64,000 nucleotides of DNA, from positions 124,001 to 188,000 of the forward strand of contig NZ_SGWZ01000001.1 in assembly GCF_004216755.1 (NCBI RefSeq), in the 5' to 3' direction. Positions 27,162 to 36,116 of this stretch are shown here, one piece after another. The DNA comes from Kerstersia gyiorum (GTDB lineage Bacteria > Pseudomonadota > Gammaproteobacteria > Burkholderiales > Burkholderiaceae_B). Position numbers and translations under genes: made by a program. Each line of letters starts with the position of its first letter. The first letter of the stretch is position 1. The notes beneath the pieces are model-generated. The model ran no database searches. It saw only the letters and a program-made list of their open reading frames with translations, and was not told the origin of the DNA.

Positions 27162-27737
27162 TCACGCTACGCTCGCCACGGACAACGGCTGGCGTGCACG
27201 AATGAGCGCGAATGCGCAGCGACGGGCGACCTCTGCTGCGAACGGTTCACGATGAATGGCCATTGCCGCCATCGCACCTTCAAAGCAAAGCGTCAATTCC
27301 TCAGACAATTCATCGGCCTCATCCGTCAGATTACCGGCCAATTCGGTAAACATTTGCAGGATCCAGCGCCGATACTCGCGCGCCACTGCCAACACCGGCG
27401 CACATCCTTCGTTTTCCGCCACCGCCAGCAGAAAGGCACAACCGCGATATTCGCTGCGTGCACCCATCTCCTGCAGAATACGATAAGGTAACAATGCCTT
27501 CTCTGCCGGATCCGGCTGGTCGTTTTCCAGCACCTGTTCGCGCAGATGTTGCGTAATCCTTTCGTATCTGTCCCTCAAATACGCAACCACCAGTGCTTCC
27601 TTGGTGGCGAAATGCCGGTACAGCGTCGCCTTGGCAATCCCCGCTTCGGCGATGATGCGATCTACGCCCACTGCCCTGATGCCTTCGGCATAAAACAAAG
27701 TGCCCGCGACCTCAATAATGTGTGCGCGCATATCCAT
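27162..27737 (-). CDS. TetR-family regulator
   Basis: This 191-residue TetR protein has its helix-turn-helix at about residues 25-48 (GVDRIIAEAGIAKATLYRHF) and the C-terminal domain of the AcrR-like type. ATG at 27737 has AGGGGAT upstream. It stands alone, facing away from an 860-base gap, so its target may be itself or a distant gene. Confidence 0.85.
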   Translation of the reverse strand: MDMRAHIIEVAGTLFYAEGIRAVGVDRIIAEAGIAKATLYRHFATKEALVVAYLRDRYERITQHLREQVLENDQPDPAEKALLPYRILQEMGARSEYRGCAFLLAVAENEGCAPVLAVAREYRRWILQMFTELAGNLTDEADELSEELTLCFEGAMAAMAIHREPFAAEVARRCAFALIRARQPLSVASVA

Positions 27738-28600
27738 ATCAGATCCCCTACGACCAACGCAGAAAATGACAACGGTCATCTCTCCGGCCAGGCAAAAATT
27801 TCCTATGCGAACACGACCGGCAATCGTGCAGCCTTACCAGCACGACGTCCTATCCATCCGCAGGGCCAATGCTATCAAAATAAATATTCGCCTGGTTTTT
27901 ACTCTAATGCATTAGGCATGCATCATGCCGCATTGCAAAAGAAATTCCAACCCCTACGAAAGGCGAAGACCCGGACTGATTCCCTGACCTATTTCCGCAA
28001 AATCACGAACATACACTGACAACTGCCGGACAATTGCGCACAATTCCTCACAATTAACCCACTCGTCCGACAATATACGGATTTACCCCAAAAAAGCAGA
28101 AATTATTTGAAGCTGAAAAATCAGTATTTTCGTCATAGCACCAATGTCAATCCCAAGACTCAGGTATTCACCAATGGCATGCATCGCCAAGGACTATCAC
28201 AATTGGCAGCTTATCGCGCCCAATAGCGCCGGACATTCCAGCATCGGTGCTGTCTAATCACCGGGCAGATGCCTGCAGTTTCCTGTCCGGGACCATGGAT
28301 CTCATTACAGTTTTTTTTAATACACAGCCTTTTATTTTCTAATATCTGAAATAACAGGCAATCCGGCAGTATCCCAGTCCGGGAATACAACTTTCCTTGC
28401 TCCACAGGGCAATCATGTGACCGGACAAAAACACTTGGACACCATTTACCCTGCCGCACGGGTGCAGGCCATCGCACAAATGGCCTGCAATAGACGCCGT
28501 TCGTGCCGCCAACTGCAACGCCCTTAGCGCATTGCAGTTGCGCCAGCCCGACACCGGACATCAGGGCGGCCCACGGTATCACGGTTAACCAGGGTCTTTC
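27738..28600. other. AT-richer stretch without a clear gene
   Basis: No ORF here has family features. The stretch is more AT-rich than its surroundings, with AT-runs near 27885-27900, 28075-28130 and 28310-28360. It contains three 10-base-spaced ACAATT copies at 28030, 28040 and 28050. It separates tetR from the leuA leader and could hold a decayed gene or a long regulatory region. Confidence 0.5.
28030..28055. repeat. Three ACAATT copies at exact 10-base spacing
   Basis: ACAATT begins at 28030, 28040 and 28050, with a further similar copy near 28197. The period of one helical turn would place the copies on one face of DNA. Confidence 0.5.
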
Positions 28601-28638
28601 TTGACTTTCCCGGCCAAACATGTTGGACTATGCACACT

Positions 28639-28779
28639 ATGGCCTATACGTCGATCTCCTCTCTCGACTCCAACGCAAGCATTTCTGCTCTGCGCGCCGG
28701 CCTGCGCCTGTCCATTGGCGCCTCCATTGCCTCGCTGCACATTCAATCGCTACTACTACCGATCGGTTGCCGAGCCTAG
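28639..28779 (+). CDS. leuL: Leucine leader peptide of leuA (copy 2)
   Basis: This 46-codon ORF ends with S-L-L-L-P-I-G-C-R-A and a TAG stop. The three tandem leucines are all CTA, which is rare here. This is the classic control codon run of a leucine attenuator. Eight leucines occur in all. The ORF ends 156 bases before the leuA start. The ribosome site is weak and the true start could be internal, but the CTA run and stop codon position are clear. Confidence 0.75.
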   Translation: MAYTSISSLDSNASISALRAGLRLSIGASIASLHIQSLLLPIGCRA

Positions 28780-28874
28780 CGCTCAGTGGCAGTTCGGCAG
28801 CCTGTCGCCACGCCTATACCCGTTCCCCGTTCAATTTCGCCGGCAAAACCGGCACCCATGGTCCTGACCATGGG
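28764..28874 (+). promoter_or_regulatory. Candidate attenuator of leuA copy 2
   Basis: TTGCCG (28767-28772) near the leader stop can pair with CGGCAA (28841-28846). The latter also takes part in GCCGG-CAAAA-CCGGC (28839-28853). Next comes a nine-base inverted repeat CCCATGGTC/GACCATGGG (28855-28874). Mutually exclusive pairings fit attenuation; a U-tract after the last stem is lacking. Confidence 0.5.
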
Positions 28875-28935
28875 CGGGAGCCAGGCCGTGATCCAAATAC
28901 CCCCTGCGGCTGTCTCCTTGATCCAAAGGTGCATC

Positions 28936-30636
28936 ATGCTTGCCAATCCTTCTACCAAGTACCGCCCATTCGTCCCGTTCACTCGTGACTTCTCCGAGCG
29001 CACCTGGCCCAGCCGCCGCATCGAGAAAGCCCCGATCTGGATGAGCACCGACCTGCGTGACGGCAACCAGGCCCTGATCGAGCCCATGAGCGTCGAACGC
29101 AAACTGCGCTTCTTCGACCAGCTGATCAAGATTGGTTTCAAGGAAATCGAAGTGGGCTTCCCGTCGGCGTCGCAAACCGACTTCGACTTCGTGCGCAAGC
29201 TGATCGACGAAAAACGCATTCCCGATGATGTCCGCATCATCGTGCTGACCCAATCGCGCCAGGACCTGATCGAACGCACCGCCGAAGCCGCCGCTGGCGC
29301 CAAGCAAGCCATCATTCACCTCTACAACGCCTGCGCCCCCGCCTTCCGCAAGATCGTCTTCAAGATGTCGCCCGAGGAAGTGCGCGACCTGGCCGTGCGC
29401 GGTACCCAGTGGGTCATGCAAGCCCAGGCCAAATACCCGCAGACGCAATGGGGCTACGAATACTCGCCCGAAGTCTTCAGCACCACCGAACCCGAAGTGG
29501 CGCTGATGGTGGCTGACGCCGTGGCCCGCACCTGGGATGCCACGCCCGAGAAGAAGTTGATCCTCAACCTGCCGGCCACCGTCGAGGCCACCACGCCCAA
29601 TCTGTACGCTGACCAGATCGAATGGATGCACCGCAACCTGGAACGCCGCGACAGCATCATCATTAGCGTGCACCCGCACAACGACCGCGGCACGGCCGTG
29701 GCCGCCGCCGAATTCGCCGTCATGGCCGGCGCCGACCGTATCGAAGGCTGCCTGTTCGGCAGCGGCGAACGCACCGGCAACGTCGACCTCGTGACGCTGG
29801 CGCTGAACCTCTATTCCCAAGGTGTGCATCCGGGCCTGGATTTCTCCGACATCGACGAAGTGCGCCGCTGTGCCGAATACTGCAACCAATTGCCGGTACA
29901 CCCGCGCCACCCGTATGCCGGCGACCTCGTCTTTACTGCCTTCTCCGGTTCCCACCAGGACGCCATCAAGAAGGGCTTTGCCGTGCAGCAGCCCGACGCG
30001 CTGTGGGAGGTGCCCTACCTGCCAATCGACCCGGCCGATGTCGGCCGCAGCTACGATGCGATCATTCGCGTCAACAGCCAGTCGGGCAAGGGCGGTGTGT
30101 CCTACCTGCTGGAAAACGACCACGGCCTGGTCCTCCCGCGCCGCCTGCAGATTGAGTTCAGCCGCGCCATCCAGCAGGTGACCGACACCACCGGCAAGGA
30201 AGTGACGGCCGAGGATGTGTATGAAGTATTCAGCCAGGAATACCTGGACCGCACCAAGCCCTGGAAGCTGGTGCGCCACCGTATCGACGGCGATCCGACC
30301 CAGGAAGAAAAGCGCCACTTCCGCGTGGAAGCCGTGCTCGAACATGACGGCGAAACACGTACCGTGTCCGGCGAAGGCGAAGGCGCGATCACCGCATTCG
30401 TTGCCGCACTGGGCATGCCGGTGCGCATCATGGACTACCACGAGCACGCCATCGGCACCGGCACGGATACCCGCGCCGCCTGCTATGTGGAAGTGCGCCT
30501 GGGAGAATCACAAACCCGCTTCGGTGTCGGCATCCACCGCGACATCGTGACGGCTTCGTTCCTGGCCGTGCTCGGCGCTGTCAACCGCCATCTGGCCGAA
30601 AACCCCGAACTGGCTGCCATCGCCAACGTGGCCTGA
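28936..30636 (+). CDS. leuA: 2-isopropylmalate synthase (copy 2)
   Basis: This 566-residue LeuA carries out the same leucine-pathway condensation as the enzyme at 6178. It has STDLRDGNQAL, the metal-site motif SVHPHNDRGTAV and the allosteric C-terminal domain. ATG at 28936 follows AAAGGT; the longer frame from 28786 runs through the attenuator and is not coding. It is a little longer than copy 1 and its leader is longer. Its sequence (RTWPSRRIEKAPIW, SRQDLIERTAEAA) is close to the main LeuA of Bordetella-type genomes as I recall it. Confidence 0.92.
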   Translation: MLANPSTKYRPFVPFTRDFSERTWPSRRIEKAPIWMSTDLRDGNQALIEPMSVERKLRFFDQLIKIGFKEIEVGFPSASQTDFDFVRKLIDEKRIPDDVRIIVLTQSRQDLIERTAEAAAGAKQAIIHLYNACAPAFRKIVFKMSPEEVRDLAVRGTQWVMQAQAKYPQTQWGYEYSPEVFSTTEPEVALMVADAVARTWDATPEKKLILNLPATVEATTPNLYADQIEWMHRNLERRDSIIISVHPHNDRGTAVAAAEFAVMAGADRIEGCLFGSGERTGNVDLVTLALNLYSQGVHPGLDFSDIDEVRRCAEYCNQLPVHPRHPYAGDLVFTAFSGSHQDAIKKGFAVQQPDALWEVPYLPIDPADVGRSYDAIIRVNSQSGKGGVSYLLENDHGLVLPRRLQIEFSRAIQQVTDTTGKEVTAEDVYEVFSQEYLDRTKPWKLVRHRIDGDPTQEEKRHFRVEAVLEHDGETRTVSGEGEGAITAFVAALGMPVRIMDYHEHAIGTGTDTRAACYVEVRLGESQTRFGVGIHRDIVTASFLAVLGAVNRHLAENPELAAIANVA

Positions 30637-30666
30637 GCCAGGCCCTGATTTCCATGGAAGACTGAA

Positions 30667-30684
30667 GGGCGGCTACCGCCGCCC
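30667..30684 (+). terminator. Small hairpin after leuA copy 2
   Basis: GGGCGGC-TACC-GCCGCCC is a perfect seven-base stem 30 bases after the leuA stop. No T-run follows. The rest of the gap to 30931 shows no supported gene. Confidence 0.4.
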
Positions 30685-30931
30685 GCCGGAGCACTGGCGC
30701 CAGACGCGCCAGATCCGCTCCCTGTGCGCATACCAGGCGGCAGCCTGGCGCGCGACGGCTTGCTGGCCATCCTGGCAAGCCGACCGGCACCGGCCACAAG
30801 CCAGTTCCCGGCACGGAGACACCTGCCTCAATCTGCCAGCCGCCCACGCTTCGCCCCCTCCCTCTCCCTCGCCCGCCCGGGCCAGCATGCTGCCCCGCAA
30901 GGCGGCACCGCCAGTCAAACTCCCCCGAACC

Positions 30932-31606
30932 TCAATCCTGCGGCAAACCGGCAGTACGCCTGTCCAACGCGTGGCACAGCATGAATTGCTCTGGCTCGCC
31001 GCCCTGCCAGGCCGCGCCCAGCCGCGCCACGGCATGACGGGTCGCCACCGCCAGCGCATCCGGTGCTGCCGCCTCGATAACCAGCAAGGCCTCGAAAGCA
31101 CCGTCGTTGCCACCACGCATCGCTTTTTCCTGTGTGGGGACATTCGTCACATCGTGATCCACCTGCATGACCCAGGCCGCGCCTATGCTGTCCATCAGCA
31201 CCAATTCGTTGACCAACACATGGATGTCCGCCTCAAGCGCCGCCAGCGAGAAACGCATCGGACTGATCACCCCGCCACGCCCCTGCCCGCCACGCACCAG
31301 GACATGGCCGCCGCCGCGCCGGAAATTGCGCAGGGTAGGCATCACGCGCTGCGACCAGGTAGTTGGCGCATTCTGGCGCGCCATATAGGACGGCCCGGCC
31401 AGCACGGCCGGTGTCTGCAATTCATACAACACACAGTAGCGCCGCAAGCCAGGCTCCAGACTGCGGAACAGGCGCCCCGCAATGAAGCCGTCGACGCCGA
31501 CGCGCTCGGCCAAGTGCTCGCGCATCAGCCAATGGCGGTAATCGGTTTCCGTCCGGGCATCGAGATCGCTCCAAATGGCGAGCACGCCCTGGGTACGCTG
31601 ATTCAT
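30932..31606 (-). CDS. Hypothetical protein, EthD/dimeric alpha-beta barrel-like
   Basis: This 224-residue protein appears to have two ferredoxin-like halves (about 1-110 and 120-205) with W-x-D-x(9)-Y-R-x-W-x3-E-H in the first. That pattern recalls dimeric alpha-beta barrel proteins that often accompany TTT transport operons in this order, but I cannot name a function. Its ATG follows CGGAGA. It is the last gene of the enolase-family/TTT operon, 142 bases after tctA. Confidence 0.7.
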   Translation of the reverse strand: MNQRTQGVLAIWSDLDARTETDYRHWLMREHLAERVGVDGFIAGRLFRSLEPGLRRYCVLYELQTPAVLAGPSYMARQNAPTTWSQRVMPTLRNFRRGGGHVLVRGGQGRGGVISPMRFSLAALEADIHVLVNELVLMDSIGAAWVMQVDHDVTNVPTQEKAMRGGNDGAFEALLVIEAAAPDALAVATRHAVARLGAAWQGGEPEQFMLCHALDRRTAGLPQD

Positions 31607-31748
31607 TTTTTGTCTCCGTGGATTATCCGGCGGCCAGGAACGGCCTGCCGTGTTTTAGTTCCCGGAAATCATATGCCAATGGCGTAGCCCTGACAGGTGC
31701 GGACGGATCGCCCGCACCTGGATGAAACACCTGGATGGCGCTCCGGGC

Positions 31749-33242
31749 TCAGCGGCTGCGCAAGCGCCGCCAAAGCGGCCCGATCACGGGCAGCAACAGC
31801 ATGATGACGGCAAGCGTCATGATGCCGCCCGCCAGGGGGTTGGACCAGAACACGCCCAGCGAGCCATCTGACAACAGCATGGACTGGCGGAAGGCATCCT
31901 CGGATTTGTCGCCCAGGATCATTGCCAGCACCAGCGGCGCCAAGGGGAAATCCAGCTTCTTGAACACATAGCCCACCACGCTGAAGATCAGCAGCAGCCA
32001 GAGGTCAAAAGGCGCGGAAGCCACGGTATAGGCGCCCGTCACGCAGACGATCACGATCACCGGGCCGATCACCGCAAACGGAATGCGCAGAATGGCAGCG
32101 AAGATAGGCACGGTCAGCAAGGCGGTGAACACGGCGACGACATTGCCCAGGTACATGGACGCGATCAGCCCCCAGACGAAATCCGGCTGTTCGGCAAACA
32201 GCGTCGGCCCTGGCGTCAGGCCCCAGATCAGCAGGCCGCCCATCATCACGGCTGCCGTCGCAGAACCCGGAATGCCCAGCGCCAGCATGGGCAGCATGGC
32301 GCTGCTGCCGGCCGCATGGTCGGCGGTTTCGGGCGCGATCACGCCTTCCGGTTCGCCCTTGCCGAAGTTGCTCCCGCGGCGCGACATGCGCTTGGCGATG
32401 CCATAGCTCATGAATGATGCCGCGGTCGGGCCGCCGGGCGTCACGCCCATCCAGCAGCCAATCACGATGGAACGCACATAGACCAGCGCATAGCGCGGCA
32501 ACTGCAGCACGGTGGACAGGATCGCGCGCACGCTGAGACGCGATGCCACGCCGTTGAAGCGCAAGCCCTCTTCCATCGTCAGCAGCAACTCGCCGATACC
32601 AAAAATACCGATCACCGCCACCAGGAAACTGATGCCGCGCACCAGTTCATCGGTGCCGTAGGTCAACCGCATCGCGCCGGAAATCGTATCCATGCCGACG
32701 GTGGCGCACGCCAGGCCGATGCCGATGGACAGCAAGGTCTTGGCTGGCGCCGCCCCGCTGAGACCGACGAAACTGGCGAACGCCAGCAGATACACCGCGA
32801 AATACTCGACGGGCGAGAACTGCATGGCAAAGCTGGCCACCCAGCCGGATACCAGCGTGATCAGGATGACGCCGGCCAGCGCACCTATGCCTGCCGAGCA
32901 GAAGGCGAAAGTCAGCGCCTGCGCGGCCTTGCCCTGCTTGGCCATGGGATAGCCGTCGAATGTCGTCGCTACCGACGACGGCTCACCCGGGATGTTGAAC
33001 AGAATGGATGTCGTGGAACCGCCGAACAAGGCCCCCCAATACATGCTGGTCAGCAGGATGATGGCCGAAATGGGTTCCATCGTGAACGTCAGCGGCAACA
33101 GCAGCGTCACGCCATTGGGCGCCCCCAGTCCGGGCAGCACACCGACCAGAATGCCCAGGAGCACGCCCGCCAGCATCAACAGGACATGGTAGCCGCTCAA
33201 GGCAATGCCGAACCCATGCAGCAGGTAGTCAAAATTACTCAT
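31749..33242 (-). CDS. TTT transporter large membrane subunit (TctA family, operon 2)
   Basis: This 497-residue polytopic protein carries the TctA motifs GVLPGLGAPNG, GGSTTSILFNIPGEP and the C-terminal-half segment LGIPGSATAAVMMGGLLIWGLTPGP. It follows tctB by nine bases, with GAGGA before the ATG, so it is translationally close-coupled. It works with the TctB and Bug proteins encoded just upstream. The adjacent enolase-superfamily enzyme suggests that the cargo is an acid sugar or similar hydroxy acid. Confidence 0.92.
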   Translation of the reverse strand: MSNFDYLLHGFGIALSGYHVLLMLAGVLLGILVGVLPGLGAPNGVTLLLPLTFTMEPISAIILLTSMYWGALFGGSTTSILFNIPGEPSSVATTFDGYPMAKQGKAAQALTFAFCSAGIGALAGVILITLVSGWVASFAMQFSPVEYFAVYLLAFASFVGLSGAAPAKTLLSIGIGLACATVGMDTISGAMRLTYGTDELVRGISFLVAVIGIFGIGELLLTMEEGLRFNGVASRLSVRAILSTVLQLPRYALVYVRSIVIGCWMGVTPGGPTAASFMSYGIAKRMSRRGSNFGKGEPEGVIAPETADHAAGSSAMLPMLALGIPGSATAAVMMGGLLIWGLTPGPTLFAEQPDFVWGLIASMYLGNVVAVFTALLTVPIFAAILRIPFAVIGPVIVIVCVTGAYTVASAPFDLWLLLIFSVVGYVFKKLDFPLAPLVLAMILGDKSEDAFRQSMLLSDGSLGVFWSNPLAGGIMTLAVIMLLLPVIGPLWRRLRSR

Positions 33243-33251
33243 CGGGATTCC

Positions 33252-33785
33252 TCAATAGACGCCCAGCCAGTTCTCCAGCGGCCCCTTGAGCAGCGCCATC
33301 TGGAAACCGATCTCGAAAACAACGAAAAACGCCAGGGCCACGCCCACGCCCACGGCATAGGAGCGCAACGGCCCGTATCCGCCCTGGCGCCACATGACCG
33401 TGCCGAGATAGAGCGCCGACCCCACATACAGGCCCAGCCACAGGGACAATACGACGTACACGACGATGGGCAGGAAAAAGGAAAGCATCCGGCGGCATTG
33501 CGAGCGCATCAGCCAGACTTCATCCGCGCCACCCGGCCGGCGCCACCCCTGCCAGGTCATCCAGAGCGCCGCCAGCAAAATGACGACGCCCACGTAAAAA
33601 GGAAAGGCACCGGCAGCCGGGCCGAAATCCGACCAGCCGATTTCGTTTTCCAGCGCGCCGAACATGACAAGCAACCCGAAGATTGCCGCAGCCAGCCCGG
33701 TCACGCATTCCGCCTGGCGGCGGGTGACCCAGGGGCGGTCTCCCGCCTCCCCGTCACCGGCCGCCGGTGTGTGTTCTGTTTGCAT
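33252..33785 (-). CDS. TTT transporter small membrane subunit (TctB family, operon 2)
   Basis: This is a 177-residue protein with an N-terminal charged tail and four predicted membrane segments (ECVTGLAAAIFGLLVMFG, AFPFYVGVVILLAALW, MLSFFLPIVVYVVLSLWLGLYVG and the last one near 145-165), the TctB plan. It sits between the Bug and TctA genes of operon 2. Confidence 0.85.
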   Translation of the reverse strand: MQTEHTPAAGDGEAGDRPWVTRRQAECVTGLAAAIFGLLVMFGALENEIGWSDFGPAAGAFPFYVGVVILLAALWMTWQGWRRPGGADEVWLMRSQCRRMLSFFLPIVVYVVLSLWLGLYVGSALYLGTVMWRQGGYGPLRSYAVGVGVALAFFVVFEIGFQMALLKGPLENWLGVY

Positions 33786-33827
33786 AATTTCTGTCCAGAA
33801 TAGGTACGGCGTCAGCAGACGAGCTGC

Positions 33828-34832
33828 TTACTTGACGAGCCAGCCCTCTTTTTCGAAGACGCGGTGCGCCATGGCGGCGTCGGCCTCAATCAATGCATCA
33901 AGGTCGGCGCCTGTTGCAAACAGATCCGACTGCGCGGTGTTGGCCAGATACTGGCGCCATTCATCGGTGTCCTTCACCTTGGCCAGCAGATCGGTATAGA
34001 AGGCCACGACTTCCGGCTTGACGTCGCCCGGCGCGAAGATCGTGCGGGGCAGCACGTAATCCTCGATCGGCAGGCCCTGGGATGCGCAAGTCGGGATGTC
34101 CGACAGCGACATCTCGCCCGCAATCTTGCGCTGGTCGTCCAACGGACTGGCCGAGAACACGCACAGCGGGCGCACGCCGCCAGCCTTCCATTGGCCCAGG
34201 TTTTCGCTGGGATTGTTGGTATTCGCGTCCAGGTGGCTGCCCGCCAGCTGCACGCCCGCCTCGCTGCCGCTCTTGAACGGCACATAGGTGAACTGACCAC
34301 CACTGGCCTCGTTGATCAGTTCGGTCAGGATGTGGTCGCCATCCTTGGATTGCGTGCCGCCCAGCTTGAGCTGGCGCGGTTTTTCCCGCGTGGCGGCCAG
34401 CAGCGACTCAACCGTCTGGTACGGCGAGGCAGCAGGCACCCACAGGATGAAATCGTCGCCAGCCATGACCGCCAGCGGCGTCAGGTCGTTCATCGAATAG
34501 GCCACCTTGGCCTTCATCGGCAGCAGCCAGGCATTGTTATTGCCGAACAGCAGCTTGTGCGCATCGCCCCGGGATGCACGTCCGGCCATGAAGGTCTCGG
34601 CGCCTGCGCCGCCGCCCTTGTTGCTAACGATCACCGGCACATTCAGCAGCTTGTGCTTCTCGGCGATGGACTGCACCACGCGTGCGAACTGGTCCGTGCC
34701 GCCGCCCGGCCCAGCCGATACGACGAACTCGATCGGTTTGGAGGGCTGCCAGGCCGTATCGGCCGCGTAGGCTGCGCCCTGCGTTGCCAGCAAAGCCGCC
34801 ACCGCCAGCCATCCCATGTTTCTGGTCTTCAT
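33828..34832 (-). CDS. TTT periplasmic binding protein (Bug/TctC family, operon 2)
   Basis: This 334-residue protein has a signal peptide (residues 1-23, ending QGAAYA) and a Bug-family core beginning WQPSKPIEFVVSAGPGGGTDQFARVVQ. ATG at 34832 has GAGGAGAC upstream, so the longer frame to 34889 is not used. The family binds carboxylates in the periplasm. It lies between the enolase-superfamily gene and tctB. Confidence 0.88.
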   Translation of the reverse strand: MKTRNMGWLAVAALLATQGAAYAADTAWQPSKPIEFVVSAGPGGGTDQFARVVQSIAEKHKLLNVPVIVSNKGGGAGAETFMAGRASRGDAHKLLFGNNNAWLLPMKAKVAYSMNDLTPLAVMAGDDFILWVPAASPYQTVESLLAATREKPRQLKLGGTQSKDGDHILTELINEASGGQFTYVPFKSGSEAGVQLAGSHLDANTNNPSENLGQWKAGGVRPLCVFSASPLDDQRKIAGEMSLSDIPTCASQGLPIEDYVLPRTIFAPGDVKPEVVAFYTDLLAKVKDTDEWRQYLANTAQSDLFATGADLDALIEADAAMAHRVFEKEGWLVK

Positions 34833-34922
34833 TGTCTGTCTCCTCGTTGTACTGAATTTGTATTGCGCCGGGCCACCTGGCCCGGACACGGGGCATCTGT
34901 CGTGCCCTGTTGCCGGCTGGGA

Positions 34923-36116
34923 TCAGCCTTTGCCCTTGCCCCGCGACGCCGGGCGCCTGCCGATTTCGCGCACTGCGTCCAGGTCCAGTTCATAGCCCAG
35001 GCCGGGCTGCGTCGGCAGCGGCAAGGCATCGACTTCGCGTTGCGGCAGCTGCTTGAACAGTTGCTGGCACATGGACACCGATACCAGATGCCACTCCACC
35101 AACCCGCCATTGGCCAGGCCGGCATGCAAATGCATGTTATGGAAGGGAAATGCACCGCCGTTGTCGATGGTGATGCCATGCGCCTGGGCCAGTGCCGCCG
35201 CCTTCACGCCTGCGCTGTAGCCGCCGCCGATGCAGACATTGGGCTGCAGGATATCCAGGGCACCGGCAGCCAGCAGGTCGCGGTAGCGGAACAACTGCCC
35301 TTCGTTCTGGCCCGCAGCGACCGGCATGGGCGCCTGGCGCCGGAAATCGGCCAGCCGCTGCGTATCATTGCCGCGCAACGGTTCCTCGAAAAAGCCAATA
35401 TCGCAATCCGCCACGCGCTGCGCCAGCCGCAAGGCATGGAACGCATCCAGGCTGCAATTGGCGTCGATATACAGCTCCACCTCCGCCCCGATGGCCTCGC
35501 GCACGGCGCGGATACGGCGCTCGTCCTCGGCAATCACGGCATCCAGGGGACGCGGCTCGTCGCGACGCGCCAACGCATGCTGCCCGACCACCATTTTCAG
35601 ACGCCGATGCCCCTTGCTGGCCAGATGGCGCGCCGCTGCCGCCAGTTCATCACGATCCAGCGCACCGAAGCCGAAGGTCGTGTAGGTCGTCACCACCGGA
35701 CGAGCACCGCCCAGCAGACGCCATACCGGCTGCCCCAGGCGCTTGCCGGCGATATCCCAGAGCGCAATATCCACGGCGGAAATCGCATGACTGGCATAGC
35801 CAGTCTGGCCGCGTGGCGACAGCAGCCAGTACAGGGCCTCGGAAATATGCTCGCGGGCCATCGCGTCCTTGCCCAGCAGATGGGGCGCCACGACCTCGTT
35901 GAGTGCAGCCGCCACGATTTCCTCATCGGTGATCGCTGTAAACCCATGCCCCAGCAAGCCATCGGCCGTTTCGATTTCCAGAACCAGGCCCGATAGCCGG
36001 GCAGGCTTGGAAATGGGGCCGATATCCAGGCTGCAATCCACGTAGACCGGGGTAGCCTGCACCCGTGCAATGCTGTCCCTGCTGCTCGCTGTGCTTCCTT
36101 CCACTGCCGTTTTCAT
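34923..36116 (-). CDS. Mandelate racemase/muconate lactonizing enzyme family dehydratase-like protein
   Basis: This 397-residue enolase-superfamily enzyme has an N-terminal capping domain and a barrel with catalytic lysine segment LKMVVG and metal ligands in YIDANCS (Asp), FFEEPL (Glu) and AAGQNEG (Glu). A histidine typical of the MR group is near the end (HNMHLHAG). Such enzymes abstract the alpha proton of a carboxylate and often dehydrate acid sugars. It is the first gene of operon 2 (GAGGAGA before the ATG), with its own transporter downstream. The substrate is not known. Confidence 0.85.
   Translation of the reverse strand: MKTAVEGSTASSRDSIARVQATPVYVDCSLDIGPISKPARLSGLVLEIETADGLLGHGFTAITDEEIVAAALNEVVAPHLLGKDAMAREHISEALYWLLSPRGQTGYASHAISAVDIALWDIAGKRLGQPVWRLLGGARPVVTTYTTFGFGALDRDELAAAARHLASKGHRRLKMVVGQHALARRDEPRPLDAVIAEDERRIRAVREAIGAEVELYIDANCSLDAFHALRLAQRVADCDIGFFEEPLRGNDTQRLADFRRQAPMPVAAGQNEGQLFRYRDLLAAGALDILQPNVCIGGGYSAGVKAAALAQAHGITIDNGGAFPFHNMHLHAGLANGGLVEWHLVSVSMCQQLFKQLPQREVDALPLPTQPGLGYELDLDAVREIGRRPASRGKGKG

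Noticed and set aside
28174..28257. 27-codon ORF (MACIAKDYHNWQ...) in the AT-rich gap
   Set aside because: Too short and without a ribosome site or control codon run to be supported.
28211..28621. 136-residue minus-strand ORF in the AT-rich gap
   Set aside because: No Shine-Dalgarno, no family features, and codon use is unlike real genes; it runs over the leuL promoter area.
30637..30931. Possible gene in the gap between leuA copy 2 and the hypothetical gene
   Set aside because: Short Pro/Arg-rich frames on both strands lack family features or ribosome sites.
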